A DNA stretch of 64,000 nucleotides from Streptococcus cristatus ATCC 51100 (lineage in GTDB: Bacteria; Bacillota; Bacilli; Lactobacillales; Streptococcaceae), in contig NZ_CP050133.1 of assembly GCF_011612585.1 (NCBI RefSeq), positions 248,001 to 312,000 on the forward strand, given 5' to 3'. Below the pieces are notes generated by a model. It was given only the letters and a program-made list of their open reading frames with translations. It had not been told where the DNA came from and did no database searches. Positions 35,655 to 44,249 of this stretch are shown in pieces; position 1 is the first letter of the stretch; each line of letters begins with the position of its first letter. A program made the position numbers and the translations under genes.

Positions 35655-38375
35655 ATGGACCAAAAAGAATATGATTTAGAACAAAGTAGAGAAGAGCTAG
35701 ATAAACTCGTTAGTTTATCAGCAAACCAAACGGATGAAGCATCTTGTAAATCTATAGCAGATAAAGCGGAATCTGTTTATGAAAAATACTCTGGCTCAGA
35801 AGAGCTTTCTCTAGCGTATGCTAAGATTTTGTTCAATTTATCAACCCAGCAGACTGAGTTGAAAGAACGGGAGGCTACTGCTGAGAAATTACAGGTTTTG
35901 CATCAACAATTCCCTGACTCGCCTGATATAGCTTTGCGGTATGCTAATATTTTGGTTAATTTATCAGCCAAGCAGCCTGAGTTGAAAGAGCGGGAGGCTA
36001 CTGTTGAGAAATTACAGGTCTTGCATCAACAATTCCCTGACTCGCCTGATATAGATTTGGGGTATGCTATGACTTTGGTTAATTTATCAATCAAGCAGCC
36101 CGAGTTAAAAGAACTGGCGGCTACTGTTGAGAAATTACAGGTCTTGCATCAACAATTCCCTGATTCGCCTGTTATAGCTTTGAGGTATGCTAAGATTTTG
36201 GTTAATTTATCAGCCAAGCAGCCCGAGTTAAAAGAACTGGTGGCTACTGTTGAGAAATTACAGGTCTTGCATCAACAATTCCCTGACTCGCCTGATATAG
36301 CTTTGCATTATGCTATGACTTTGGTTAATTTATCAGCCAAGCAGCCCGAGTTAAAAGAACTGGCGGCTACTGTTGAGAAATTACAGGTCTTGCATCAACA
36401 ATTCCCTGACTCGCCTGATATAGCTTTACAGTATGCTAATATTTTGGTTAATTTATCAGCCAAGCAGCCTGAGTTAAAAGAACTGGCGGCTACTGTTGAG
36501 AAATTACAGGTCTTGCATCAACAATTCCCTGATTCGCCTGATATAGCTTTGGGGTATGCTAAGATTTTGTTCAATTTATCAATCAAGCAGCCCGAGTTAA
36601 AAGAACTGGCGGCTACTATTGAGAAATTACGGGTCTTGCATCAACAATTCCCTGACTCGCCTGATATAGCTTTGCATTATGCTATGACTTTGGTTAATTT
36701 ATCAGCCAAGCAGCCTGAGTTGAAAGAGCGGGAGGCTACTGCTGAGAAATCACAGGTCTTGCATCAACAATTCCCTGATTCGCCTGATATAGCAGAAATG
36801 TATGCTATGACTTTGTTCAATTTATCAATCGAGCAGACTGAATTGAAAGAGCGGGAGGCTACTGTTGAAAAAATACAGGTCTTGCATCAACAATTCCCTG
36901 ACTCGCCTGATGTAGCAGAAATGTATGCTATGACTTTGTTCAATTTATCAACCAAGCAGACTGAATTGGATGAATTAGAGACTACTGCTGAGAAATTACA
37001 AGTCTTGCATCAACAATTCCAAGAAACTGAAGAAATTGCTTTTATATATAGCACGGTCTTAGCAAGCTTATTTGAACACCAAACAGAGTTAAGTGAACGT
37101 CTTCAAGCTACAAAAATAATTAAAAAACTCTATGAAAAATTTTCAAAATTTATGATACAAAATTTTGATGATTTATTTTTTAGTAATGAAAATGTTTGTG
37201 ACAGTGAAGAGTACATGCTATTCAACTTTATCCTAAGGGAAGGTCTTTTAAAGAATACTAAATATGCTATTTTACAAACATGGGCACAGCGTTATAAAGA
37301 AGACTCGAGTGAACTAAGGAACTTGCTATCAATTTATCAACTTGTGCAAAAAATTAAGTATCAATTGGGACTAAAAGACGAAGATAAAAATAAAGTACTT
37401 AAATTCGGCCATTATACCAAGGGAAGCACTCTCCAAATTATGTTAGCTCAAGAGGAGAATGAAAAGAAGAAAAGTACTTTTTCGGTATCTGGGAAAACTC
37501 GTTTGTATAATGCTAATTATATGAATGATCCTGAAGAAGGAATCGTCATAGAACAGATATTGGGCTTAGATAGGCGGGACATCTTGGAACCAAGCTCATG
37601 GTTCTTAATGAGTTTTACAAACAAGACGGATGATTTGGCCATGTGGTCCCAGTATGGTGATGATGCCAAAGGTGTTTGTCTGGTACTTAAGGAAGATGAT
37701 TTCTCAAGATTTACTTCCTTCAATGATGTTTCTTGGCGTCAAGAAAAAAACTTTTTAGAATTCTCTGATAAGATGTATTTACTGAAATCTGAATTAAATA
37801 GTGGTTTTGAAAAATCTATCTTTCGGAGTGAAAGTGAAAATTCAGTCTATACTGTTAATGATGAAGGAACTGAACCGAATTCTGTAGAAAAAGATAGTGA
37901 TTCAAAAGGGAATAGTGATTATCTCTACCGAATTGCCTATGTTAAGCATATAGAGGAAAATTTAAAACTAGAACGAACTGAACTATTTGAGAAGTCGGAA
38001 ATAGAAGAATTAGAAAAATTGTTGAATAGTTTAAAAGAAAAATTAGATATCGGTTCAAAAGTCACGGAGAAGAATTATCAAGATGCCATCTCTGAATGTA
38101 TCGAAGAAATTCGCTACTTATTTAAATCTGTCGATTATAAATATGAGAATGAACTGCGTATTTTACGCTATGCTAATCTAGACCCAAGTAATGATAAAAT
38201 CAAAATTGATAAAACCTCTGGGATAGGCAAACTTTATGTAGAACGTGAAAATTCAATTCAAATCGATGAAGTCATTTTCGGCCCTAAGTTTCCAAATCCT
38301 GAATACGTAACTCCCCTGTTGAAGCTTTTAGATAAAGATATTGCGTTTAAAAAATCTACGATAAAATTTAGATAG
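35655..38375 (+). CDS. Tandem helical-repeat protein with C-terminal DUF2971-like domain
   Basis: The 906-residue protein has a short N-terminal region, ten tandem 41-residue units at about 65-475 (core VLHQQFPDSPDIAL.YA..LVNLS), an AT-rich linker, and a C-terminal DUF2971-like domain from about 583. Each repeat looks like a TPR-type pair of helices. The domain shows GHYTKGSTLQIML, ANYMNDPEEG, DLAMWSQYGDDAKGVCL, YENELRILRYA and DEVIFGPKFP. DUF2971 has no established function. There is no signal peptide or membrane segment. Its ribosome-binding site lies in the end of rnmV, so it rides on the tatD-rnmV transcript. Neighbour conservation marks it as an insertion. Confidence 0.85.
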   Translation: MDQKEYDLEQSREELDKLVSLSANQTDEASCKSIADKAESVYEKYSGSEELSLAYAKILFNLSTQQTELKEREATAEKLQVLHQQFPDSPDIALRYANILVNLSAKQPELKEREATVEKLQVLHQQFPDSPDIDLGYAMTLVNLSIKQPELKELAATVEKLQVLHQQFPDSPVIALRYAKILVNLSAKQPELKELVATVEKLQVLHQQFPDSPDIALHYAMTLVNLSAKQPELKELAATVEKLQVLHQQFPDSPDIALQYANILVNLSAKQPELKELAATVEKLQVLHQQFPDSPDIALGYAKILFNLSIKQPELKELAATIEKLRVLHQQFPDSPDIALHYAMTLVNLSAKQPELKEREATAEKSQVLHQQFPDSPDIAEMYAMTLFNLSIEQTELKEREATVEKIQVLHQQFPDSPDVAEMYAMTLFNLSTKQTELDELETTAEKLQVLHQQFQETEEIAFIYSTVLASLFEHQTELSERLQATKIIKKLYEKFSKFMIQNFDDLFFSNENVCDSEEYMLFNFILREGLLKNTKYAILQTWAQRYKEDSSELRNLLSIYQLVQKIKYQLGLKDEDKNKVLKFGHYTKGSTLQIMLAQEENEKKKSTFSVSGKTRLYNANYMNDPEEGIVIEQILGLDRRDILEPSSWFLMSFTNKTDDLAMWSQYGDDAKGVCLVLKEDDFSRFTSFNDVSWRQEKNFLEFSDKMYLLKSELNSGFEKSIFRSESENSVYTVNDEGTEPNSVEKDSDSKGNSDYLYRIAYVKHIEENLKLERTELFEKSEIEELEKLLNSLKEKLDIGSKVTEKNYQDAISECIEEIRYLFKSVDYKYENELRILRYANLDPSNDKIKIDKTSGIGKLYVERENSIQIDEVIFGPKFPNPEYVTPLLKLLDKDIAFKKSTIKFR
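35850..37070 (+). repeat. Array of ten 123-bp coding tandem repeats
   Basis: The phrase GAGAAATTACAGG recurs every 123 bases (for example 35883 and 36006), and neighbouring units are nearly identical at DNA level through the first seven or eight copies. The last copies diverge. Identity this high suggests recent expansion or recombination between units. Confidence 0.92.
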
Positions 38376-38451
38376 AGGATTCTATAAGTCATATATAAGG
38401 ATTCAATAGGCAAACTGGAGCTAGAGCATTTCCAAGCTTTCTGAAATATGC

Positions 38452-38508
38452 TAGAATAGAAGCAGATGAGAGAAAGGAAGAATACAGCTTGACTGTATTC
38501 GTAATAAA
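38452..38508 (+). promoter_or_regulatory. ksgA -10 and hairpin between ribosome-binding site and start
   Basis: TGC-TAGAAT ends at 38457 and is a plausible extended -10. The AAAGGAAG at 38473-38480 lies about 28 bases before the ATG, too far by itself. A perfect hairpin, GAATACAG-CTTGA-CTGTATTC (38480-38500), fills the space and would bring the site to about nine bases from the start. Confidence 0.6.
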
Positions 38509-39381
38509 ATGAGAATAGCAGATTATAGTGTGACCCGTGCCATTCTGGAGCGTCACGGTTTCACCTTTAAAAAATCGTTCGGTCAGAATTTCCTGACGGA
38601 TACCAATATCCTCCAGAAGATTGTGGATACAGCCGAGATTGACAAGCAAGTCAATGTCATTGAAATTGGTCCTGGTATTGGGGCCTTGACAGAATTTTTG
38701 GCGGAAAGTGCCGCCGAGGTCATGGCTTTTGAGATTGATGATCGGCTGGTGCCGATTTTGGCAGATACTCTGCGTGATTTTGACAATGTGACCGTGGTCA
38801 ATCAGGATATTCTCAAGGTTGATTTGGCCCAGTACATAGCAGAGTTTAAGAATCCTGACCTGCCTATCAAGGTAGTGGCCAACTTGCCCTACTACATCAC
38901 GACGCCGATTCTCATGCATTTGATTGAGAGTGGGATTCCTTTTAGTGAGTTTATCGTTATGATGCAAAAAGAAGTGGCGGATCGGATTTCGGCTCAGCCT
39001 AATACCAAGGCCTACGGCAGTTTGTCGATTGCCGTGCAGTATTACATGACGGCTAAGGTTGCCTTTATCGTGCCACGGACAGTCTTTGTGCCAGCTCCCA
39101 ATGTGGATTCGGCCATTCTCAAGATGGTACGCAGAGACCAGCCAGCAGTTGCGGTTCAGGACGAGAAATTCTTTTTCAAGGTTTCCAAGGCCAGCTTTGT
39201 CCATCGTCGCAAGACGCTCTGGAACAATCTGACCAGTCATTTTGGGAAGTCAGAGGAAAACAAGGCCAAGCTAACAGCCGCTTTAGAGCAAGCTGAGCTA
39301 TCTCCAAGTGTTCGGGGGGAAGCCTTGACTTTGGCAGATTTTGCCCGTCTGGCGGATGCCCTGAAGGAACAAGGATTATAA
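38509..39381 (+). CDS. ksgA: 16S rRNA dimethyladenosine methyltransferase
   Basis: The 290-residue enzyme dimethylates two adjacent adenines in helix 45 of 16S rRNA during 30S maturation. The SAM site is [13 protein letters not shown] and the catalytic [10 protein letters not shown] motif is intact. The start [18 protein letters not shown] is conserved in streptococci, which fixes the ATG despite the distant ribosome-binding site. It follows the DUF2971 gene rather than rnmV and ends in a strong terminator. Confidence 0.96.
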   Translation: MRIADYSVTRAILERHGFTFKKSFGQNFLTDTNILQKIVDTAEIDKQVNVIEIGPGIGALTEFLAESAAEVMAFEIDDRLVPILADTLRDFDNVTVVNQDILKVDLAQYIAEFKNPDLPIKVVANLPYYITTPILMHLIESGIPFSEFIVMMQKEVADRISAQPNTKAYGSLSIAVQYYMTAKVAFIVPRTVFVPAPNVDSAILKMVRRDQPAVAVQDEKFFFKVSKASFVHRRKTLWNNLTSHFGKSEENKAKLTAALEQAELSPSVRGEALTLADFARLADALKEQGL

Positions 39382-39387
39382 GATTTG

Positions 39388-39420
39388 AAAACCAGCCCTG
39401 TTGAAAAAGGCTGGTTTTTC
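39388..39420 (+). terminator. Terminator after ksgA
   Basis: AACCAGCC pairs with GGCTGGTT around an 11-base loop, followed by T. Confidence 0.88.
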
Positions 39421-39456
39421 TGAAAGAAATCGCAAGATGCTTTCAAAATTTTCCAA

Positions 39457-39488
39457 AAGAAAAACTCTTGCCAACTTGGACAAGAGTT
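39457..39488 (-). terminator. Terminator of the tRNA-Leu gene
   Basis: Read on the reverse strand, AACTCTTG pairs with CAAGAGTT and is followed by TTTCTTTT. Confidence 0.85.
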
Positions 39489-39497
39489 CCTGTTCGA

Positions 39498-39580
39498 TGC
39501 GGAGGAAGGGATTTGAACCCTCACACCCGTACGGGCACATGCGCCTGAAGCATGCGTGTCTGCCGTTCCACCACCTCCGC
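39498..39580 (-). tRNA. tRNA-Leu (anticodon CAG)
   Basis: The reverse strand folds as a tRNA of 83 bases: acceptor GCGGAGG/CCTCCGC with discriminator A, anticodon stem CATGC/GCATG around TTCAGGC (anticodon CAG, reading CUG), a class II variable arm CCCGTACGGG, and T-loop GGTTCAAATCC. No CCA is encoded. It lies alone between ksgA and rsgA, opposite to both, with its own promoter and terminator. Confidence 0.96.
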
Positions 39581-39589
39581 TTGCTTTTT

Positions 39590-39617
39590 ATTATAACATA
39601 TTTTTTGAAAATGCCAA
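39590..39617 (-). promoter_or_regulatory. tRNA-Leu promoter
   Basis: On the reverse strand TTGGCA (39612-39617) and TG-T-TATAAT (39590-39598) have a 16-base spacer. Confidence 0.8.
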
Positions 39618-39643
39618 TAGTAAAAGCCAAATATATGTTTTTT

Positions 39644-39652
39644 TGATATAAT
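39644..39652 (+). promoter_or_regulatory. rsgA extended -10 promoter
   Basis: TGATATAAT is an extended -10 about 28 bases before the TTG start of rsgA. Confidence 0.6.
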
Positions 39653-39679
39653 AATTGTATTAACTTTAAAGGAGCAGTC

Positions 39680-40558
39680 TTGCAAGGAATAATTATCAAA
39701 GCCTTGGCTGGCTTTTATTATGTAGAGTCAGATGGGCAGGTGTATCAGACGAGAGCGCGTGGAAATTTCCGCAAAAAAGGTCAGACGCCTTATGTTGGTG
39801 ACCATGTCGAATTTTCAGCGGACAAGGATTCTGAAGGCTACATTTTAAAAATAGCCGAGCGTAAAAATAGTTTGGTGCGGCCACCCATTGTCAACATTGA
39901 TCAGGCAGTTGTCATTATGAGTGCCAAGGAGCCAGATTTCAATGCCAATCTCTTGGATCGTTTTCTGGTGCTTTTAGAGCATAAGCGGATCCATCCTATT
40001 ATCTACATCAGCAAGTTAGACCTGCTTGAAGATGAGCAGAGCTTGGATGTCTATGTACAGGCCTATCAGGCCATCGGCTATGAGGTCGTTAAAACCACTG
40101 AGGAGTTGCTGCCACTTCTGACAGGGAAAGTCACTGTTTTTATGGGTCAGACTGGTGTTGGGAAATCCACCCTGCTCAATAAAATAGCACCAGACTTGCA
40201 ATTAGAAACAGGAGAAATTTCTGAAAGTCTGGGTCGTGGTCGCCATACGACACGGGCGGTCAGCTTTTATAACCTGAATGGCGGGAAAATTGCGGACACT
40301 CCGGGCTTTTCTTCCCTAGACTATGAAGTAGACAAGGCAGAAGACCTGAATGCAGCCTTTCCAGAAATTGCCGAAATCAGTCGGGACTGCAAGTTCCGCA
40401 CTTGTACCCATACGCACGAGCCGGCTTGTGCTGTCAAACCAGCCGTAGAAGCCGAGCGAATTGCCGCTTTTCGTTTTGAAAACTACCTGCAATTTCTTAG
40501 TGAAATCGAAAATCGTCGTGAAACTTATAAAAAGACGGCTAAAAAACTTCCTAAATAG
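39680..40558 (+). CDS. rsgA: Ribosome small subunit GTPase RsgA
   Basis: The 292-residue GTPase aids late 30S assembly. It has an N-terminal OB fold, a circularly permuted GTPase domain (the NKxD-like element SKLDLL comes before the P-loop GQTGVGKST and then DTPGFSS), and a C-terminal zinc region with [14 protein letters not shown]. The start is TTG at 39680 after AAGGAG at 39669-39674. It leads the tight operon rsgA-rpe-thiN-rmuC-yhaM. Confidence 0.95.
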   Translation: MQGIIIKALAGFYYVESDGQVYQTRARGNFRKKGQTPYVGDHVEFSADKDSEGYILKIAERKNSLVRPPIVNIDQAVVIMSAKEPDFNANLLDRFLVLLEHKRIHPIIYISKLDLLEDEQSLDVYVQAYQAIGYEVVKTTEELLPLLTGKVTVFMGQTGVGKSTLLNKIAPDLQLETGEISESLGRGRHTTRAVSFYNLNGGKIADTPGFSSLDYEVDKAEDLNAAFPEIAEISRDCKFRTCTHTHEPACAVKPAVEAERIAAFRFENYLQFLSEIENRRETYKKTAKKLPK

Positions 40559-40572
40559 AGAAAGGAACTATC

Positions 40573-41232
40573 ATGAAAACATTTAAAATTGCTCCCTCTG
40601 TTCTGAGTGCGGATTATGCTAATTTTGAGACTGAGTTGAAAAAGCTAGAAGCTAGCGGGGCGGAGTATGCCCATTTGGATGTCATGGATGGCCATTTTGT
40701 CCCTAATATCAGCTTTGGAGCTGGTGTTGTGGCCAGTATGCGTCCCCACAGCAAGATGGTTTTTGATTGCCATCTTATGGTGTCCAATCCTGAGCATCAT
40801 ATTGAGGAATTTGCTCGAGCAGGTGCAGATATTATCAGCATCCATGTGGAAGCGACACCGCATATTCATGGAGCTCTGCAGAAGATTCGGGCGGCAGGTG
40901 TCAAGCCTAGTGTGGTTATTAATCCTGGAACACCGGTTGAAGCGATTAAAAATGTCTTGAACTTAGTGGATCAGGTCTTGGTTATGACAGTCAACCCAGG
41001 CTTTGGCGGTCAGGCTTTTCTGCCCGAAACCATGGGTAAGATTCGTGAACTGGTCGCTCTGCGAGAGGCCAATCAGCTGAACTTTGATATTGAAGTGGAC
41101 GGTGGGATTGATGATAAGACAATTCAGATGGCTAGAGAAGCTGGCGCCAATATTTTCGTAGCAGGTAGCTATGTCTTCAAAGGTGATGTCAGCCATCAAG
41201 TTCAGACCTTGAGGGATGCGTTAGATGCCTAG
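40573..41232 (+). CDS. rpe: Ribulose-phosphate 3-epimerase
   Basis: The 219-residue TIM-barrel enzyme interconverts ribulose 5-phosphate and xylulose 5-phosphate in the pentose phosphate pathway. Visible motifs are APSVLSADYANF, HLDVMDGHFVPN (metal and catalytic residues), TVNPGFGGQAF and EVDGGID. AGAAAGGA precedes the start, 14 bases after rsgA. It overlaps thiN by 8 bases. Confidence 0.96.
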   Translation: MKTFKIAPSVLSADYANFETELKKLEASGAEYAHLDVMDGHFVPNISFGAGVVASMRPHSKMVFDCHLMVSNPEHHIEEFARAGADIISIHVEATPHIHGALQKIRAAGVKPSVVINPGTPVEAIKNVLNLVDQVLVMTVNPGFGGQAFLPETMGKIRELVALREANQLNFDIEVDGGIDDKTIQMAREAGANIFVAGSYVFKGDVSHQVQTLRDALDA

Positions 41233-41857
41233 AATTGCTCTGTTTGCTGGCGGTGATTTGACGGAGGTCAATCGGGATTTTGATCTTTTTGTCGGAGTTG
41301 ATCGTGGTGCCTTTTATTTGCTAAAGCAGGGCTTGCCTCTAGATCTAGCGGTTGGCGATTTTGATTCTGTTTCTGATGAAGAATTGCTGCGCATAAAAGC
41401 TGGCGCCAAGGAAGTCATTCAGGCTCAGCCTGAAAAGGATGATACGGACTTAGAATTGGCTGTTCTGGCTTGCTTTGAGCGCTATCCAAATGCTTATCTG
41501 ACTATTTTCGGCGCCTTTGGCGGTCGTCTAGATCATGCTCTGGCCAATGTTTTCTTACCCAGCAATGATAAAATCGCTCCCTATATGGAGCAGCTGATCT
41601 TAGTGGATGCCCAGAATTGCATCTGCTATGTTCCCTCTGGCCGTCATGAGATCAAGCCGGTGGAAGGCATGGACTATCTGGCCTTTCTGCCGACAGAGGA
41701 TGTTCCTTTGACCATTGAAGGAGCTAAATATCCTTTAAATGAAAGGAATTTTTTCTTTAAAAAAGTCTATGCTTCTAACGAATTTATAGATAGACCTGTA
41801 TTTTTATCCTTTGACAGAGGTTATACGGTTGTTATTTACAGTAAAGATAGGAGTTGA
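41225..41857 (+). CDS. thiN: Thiamine pyrophosphokinase
   Basis: The 210-residue enzyme transfers pyrophosphate from ATP to thiamine, making the cofactor TPP. The family motifs VGVDRGAFYLL, VGDFDSV, DDTDLELAV and FGAFGGRLDHALAN are intact. Translation is coupled to rpe by overlap. The gene ends one base before the rmuC start codon. Confidence 0.93.
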   Translation: MPRIALFAGGDLTEVNRDFDLFVGVDRGAFYLLKQGLPLDLAVGDFDSVSDEELLRIKAGAKEVIQAQPEKDDTDLELAVLACFERYPNAYLTIFGAFGGRLDHALANVFLPSNDKIAPYMEQLILVDAQNCICYVPSGRHEIKPVEGMDYLAFLPTEDVPLTIEGAKYPLNERNFFFKKVYASNEFIDRPVFLSFDRGYTVVIYSKDRS

Positions 41858-41858
41858 T

Positions 41859-43115
41859 ATGGAGTATATCATCATCATCCTGCTTATCATCAATCTGGTC
41901 TTTCTCTATTTCTTCTGGCAGAGACAGGGGCAGCAGGAGCAGGCAATCAAAGTCTTGCTAGAAGAGCAGGAAGATCACTTGTCCGACCAGCTGGATTACC
42001 GCTTTGAGCAGGAAAGGCAGCAGGAGGCTCTTCGGCAAAAAGAGTTGGAACTTGTTCTGGGCGATCGGTTAGCCGAAGTTCGAACAGATTTGCACCTTCA
42101 TTTGACGGATTTACGTACCGAAATGGCGGAGAGTTTCAGCAAAAATCGAGACAAAACCGATGAACGGATGCGTCAGATTCAGGAGTCCAATGACCTGCGA
42201 CTGGAGCAGATGCGCCAGACCGTTGAGGAAAAATTGGAGAAGACTTTGCAGAGTCGCCTGCAGACCTCCTTTGAGACGGTGTCTAAGCAACTAGAGTCTG
42301 TCAATCGTGGTTTAGGAGAGATGCAGACAGTGGCTCGGGATGTGGGCAGTCTCAATAAGGTTCTTTCCAATACCAAGACCCGCGGCATTATGGGCGAGCT
42401 CCAGCTGGGACAAATTATCGAAGACATCATGACACCCAGCCAGTATGAGCGGGAATTTGCCACAGTGGTAGGTTCTAGTGAGCGCGTGGAGTATGCCATC
42501 AAATTGCCGGGGCAGACGGATCAGGACTATGTCTACCTGCCCATTGATTCCAAATTTCCTCTGGCGGATTATTACCGCTTGGAAGAGGCTTACGAGTCTG
42601 GCAACAAGGAAGAAATTGAACTTTATCGCAAGTCGCTGTTGGCTAGCGTCAAGCGTTTTGCCAAGGACATCAACAGTAAATATCTAGCTCCGCCAGCTAC
42701 GACTAATTTTGGGATTATGTTTTTGCCAACGGAAGGTCTCTATTCTGAAGTAGTTCGCAATCCAGAGTTTTTCGACGGTCTGCGGCGAGATGAGCAGATT
42801 GTCGTGGCGGGTCCATCTACCTTGTCAGCCTTACTCAACTCTCTCTCGGTTGGCTTTAAAACCCTGAACATTCAGCGTAGCGCAGATGACATCAGCAAAG
42901 TTCTGGGCAGTGTCAAGCTGGAATTCAATAAGTTTGGCGGTATTCTAGCCAAGGCTCAGAAGCACCTAAAGAACGCTTCTGGCAGCATCGATGAATTACT
43001 GACTCGCCGAACCAATGCCATTGAAAGAACGCTACGGCACATTGAGTTGTCTGACCAAGACCTTCACTTACACTTGCTCGATATTCCAGATGAAAGGGAA
43101 GACTATGAAAATTAA
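41859..43115 (+). CDS. rmuC: DNA recombination protein RmuC
   Basis: The 418-residue protein has an N-terminal membrane helix (YIIIILLIINLVFLYFFW), a coiled coil rich in Glu, Gln and Arg to about residue 140, and a RmuC nuclease-like domain with GIMGELQLGQIIEDIM and LPIDSKFPLADYY. RmuC limits DNA inversions at repeats. The start at 41859 follows ATAGGAG and gives the membrane helix at the N terminus; the longer in-frame reading overlaps thiN. It overlaps yhaM by 11 bases. Confidence 0.93.
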   Translation: MEYIIIILLIINLVFLYFFWQRQGQQEQAIKVLLEEQEDHLSDQLDYRFEQERQQEALRQKELELVLGDRLAEVRTDLHLHLTDLRTEMAESFSKNRDKTDERMRQIQESNDLRLEQMRQTVEEKLEKTLQSRLQTSFETVSKQLESVNRGLGEMQTVARDVGSLNKVLSNTKTRGIMGELQLGQIIEDIMTPSQYEREFATVVGSSERVEYAIKLPGQTDQDYVYLPIDSKFPLADYYRLEEAYESGNKEEIELYRKSLLASVKRFAKDINSKYLAPPATTNFGIMFLPTEGLYSEVVRNPEFFDGLRRDEQIVVAGPSTLSALLNSLSVGFKTLNIQRSADDISKVLGSVKLEFNKFGGILAKAQKHLKNASGSIDELLTRRTNAIERTLRHIELSDQDLHLHLLDIPDEREDYEN

Positions 43116-44049
43116 TCAAATGAAAAAAGATGAGATGTTTGAAGGCTTTTATCTGATTAAGTCAGCCGAAGTCCGACAGACCAGAGCTGGGAAGAATTAC
43201 CTCGCCTTCACTTTCCAAGATGACACTGGAGTGATTGAAGGGAAATTATGGGATGCCCAACCCCATAATGTGGCAGAATTTACAGCGGGGAAGGTCGTTC
43301 ACATGCAAGGCCGCCGCGAGGTCTACAATAACACCCCTCAGGTTAATCAGCTGACACTGCGCCTGCCAAAGGCCGGCGAGCCCAACAATCCTGCTGATTT
43401 CAAAGAAAAACCACCCGTTGACCAAAAAGAACTGCGGGAATATCTGGCGCAAATGATTTTCAAGATTGAAAATCAAGTCTGGCAGCGGGTCGTGCGTTCC
43501 CTTTACAGCAAATACGATAAGGAATTCTATTCTTACCCCGCAGCGAAAACCAATCATCATGCTTTTGAATCGGGACTCGCTTTTCACACAGCTACCATGG
43601 TCAAACTAGCGGATGCGATTGGTGACATTTATCCTCAGCTTAATAAGAGCCTTCTTTTTGCGGGGATTATGTTGCACGACTTGGCCAAAGTCATTGAGTT
43701 GAGCGGTCCAGAAAATACGGAATATACTGTCCGAGGCAATCTGATTGGTCATATTGCACTGATTGATGAGGAACTGACTAAAACCTTGGCGGAGCTGAAA
43801 ATTGATGATACCAAGGAAGATGTCATCGTTTTGCGCCACGTCCTCCTCAGTCATCACGGTCTCCTTGAATACGGCAGTCCCGTTCGTCCAAAGATTATGG
43901 AAGCAGAAATCCTACACATGATTGACAATCTGGATGCGGAAATGATGATGATGACTACGGCTCTGTCTCTCGTTGCTCCAGGGGAAATGACCAATAAAAT
44001 TTTCGCATTGGAAAATCGTTCCTTCTATAAACCAAAAATTGATAAGTGA
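43105..44049 (+). CDS. yhaM: 3'-5' exoribonuclease YhaM
   Basis: The 314-residue protein has an N-terminal OB-fold nucleic-acid-binding domain (residues about 10-95) and a C-terminal HD hydrolase domain with HHAFESGLAFHT and MLHDLAKV. In streptococci YhaM trims mRNA 3' ends after termination. ATG at 43105 matches homologues beginning MKINQM and follows AAAGGGA. It ends the operon that starts at rsgA. Confidence 0.93.
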   Translation: MKINQMKKDEMFEGFYLIKSAEVRQTRAGKNYLAFTFQDDTGVIEGKLWDAQPHNVAEFTAGKVVHMQGRREVYNNTPQVNQLTLRLPKAGEPNNPADFKEKPPVDQKELREYLAQMIFKIENQVWQRVVRSLYSKYDKEFYSYPAAKTNHHAFESGLAFHTATMVKLADAIGDIYPQLNKSLLFAGIMLHDLAKVIELSGPENTEYTVRGNLIGHIALIDEELTKTLAELKIDDTKEDVIVLRHVLLSHHGLLEYGSPVRPKIMEAEILHMIDNLDAEMMMMTTALSLVAPGEMTNKIFALENRSFYKPKIDK

Positions 44050-44077
44050 AATACGAAAAATGGGCATTATATTTAGT

Positions 44078-44112
44078 ATAATGTTCGTTTTTTTGATATA
44101 GTATGATATAAT
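44078..44112 (+). promoter_or_regulatory. purR promoter and PurBox-like site
   Basis: TGATATAAT ends at 44112. Just upstream, read in reverse, AACGAACATT (44080-44089) carries the CGAAC core of PurR boxes. The partner box at standard spacing is not clear, so autoregulation of purR is only suggested. Confidence 0.4.
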
Positions 44113-44182
44113 GAAAAAAATAAAATAAATATTCATAGAAATCACTCCAAACTTTGAAATAGGAAGAATTGATTACTGCTCT

Positions 44183-44245
44183 ATGCGAGAAGAGCTACGT
44201 TCTCAGATTAGTTTGTGGCTGATTTTGATGGAATTGAATTGGTGA
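44183..44245 (+). CDS. Possible 20-residue leader peptide upstream of purR
   Basis: ATG at 44183 opens 21 codons (MREELRSQISLWLILMELNW) ending with TGA at 44243-44245, four bases before the purR ATG. The purR ribosome-binding site lies inside this frame, which would couple the two. Its own ribosome-binding site is poor, so it may be chance. Confidence 0.2.
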   Translation: MREELRSQISLWLILMELNW

Positions 44246-44249
44246 AAAA

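Noticed and set aside
35850..37070. Regular repeats as a CRISPR array
   Set aside because: The 123-base units are adjacent, in frame and translated; there are no spacers and no cas genes.
38389..39240. Reverse-strand frame of 283 codons
   Set aside because: It lies antisense to ksgA, which has intact motifs and conserved start; the antisense product has no recognisable features.
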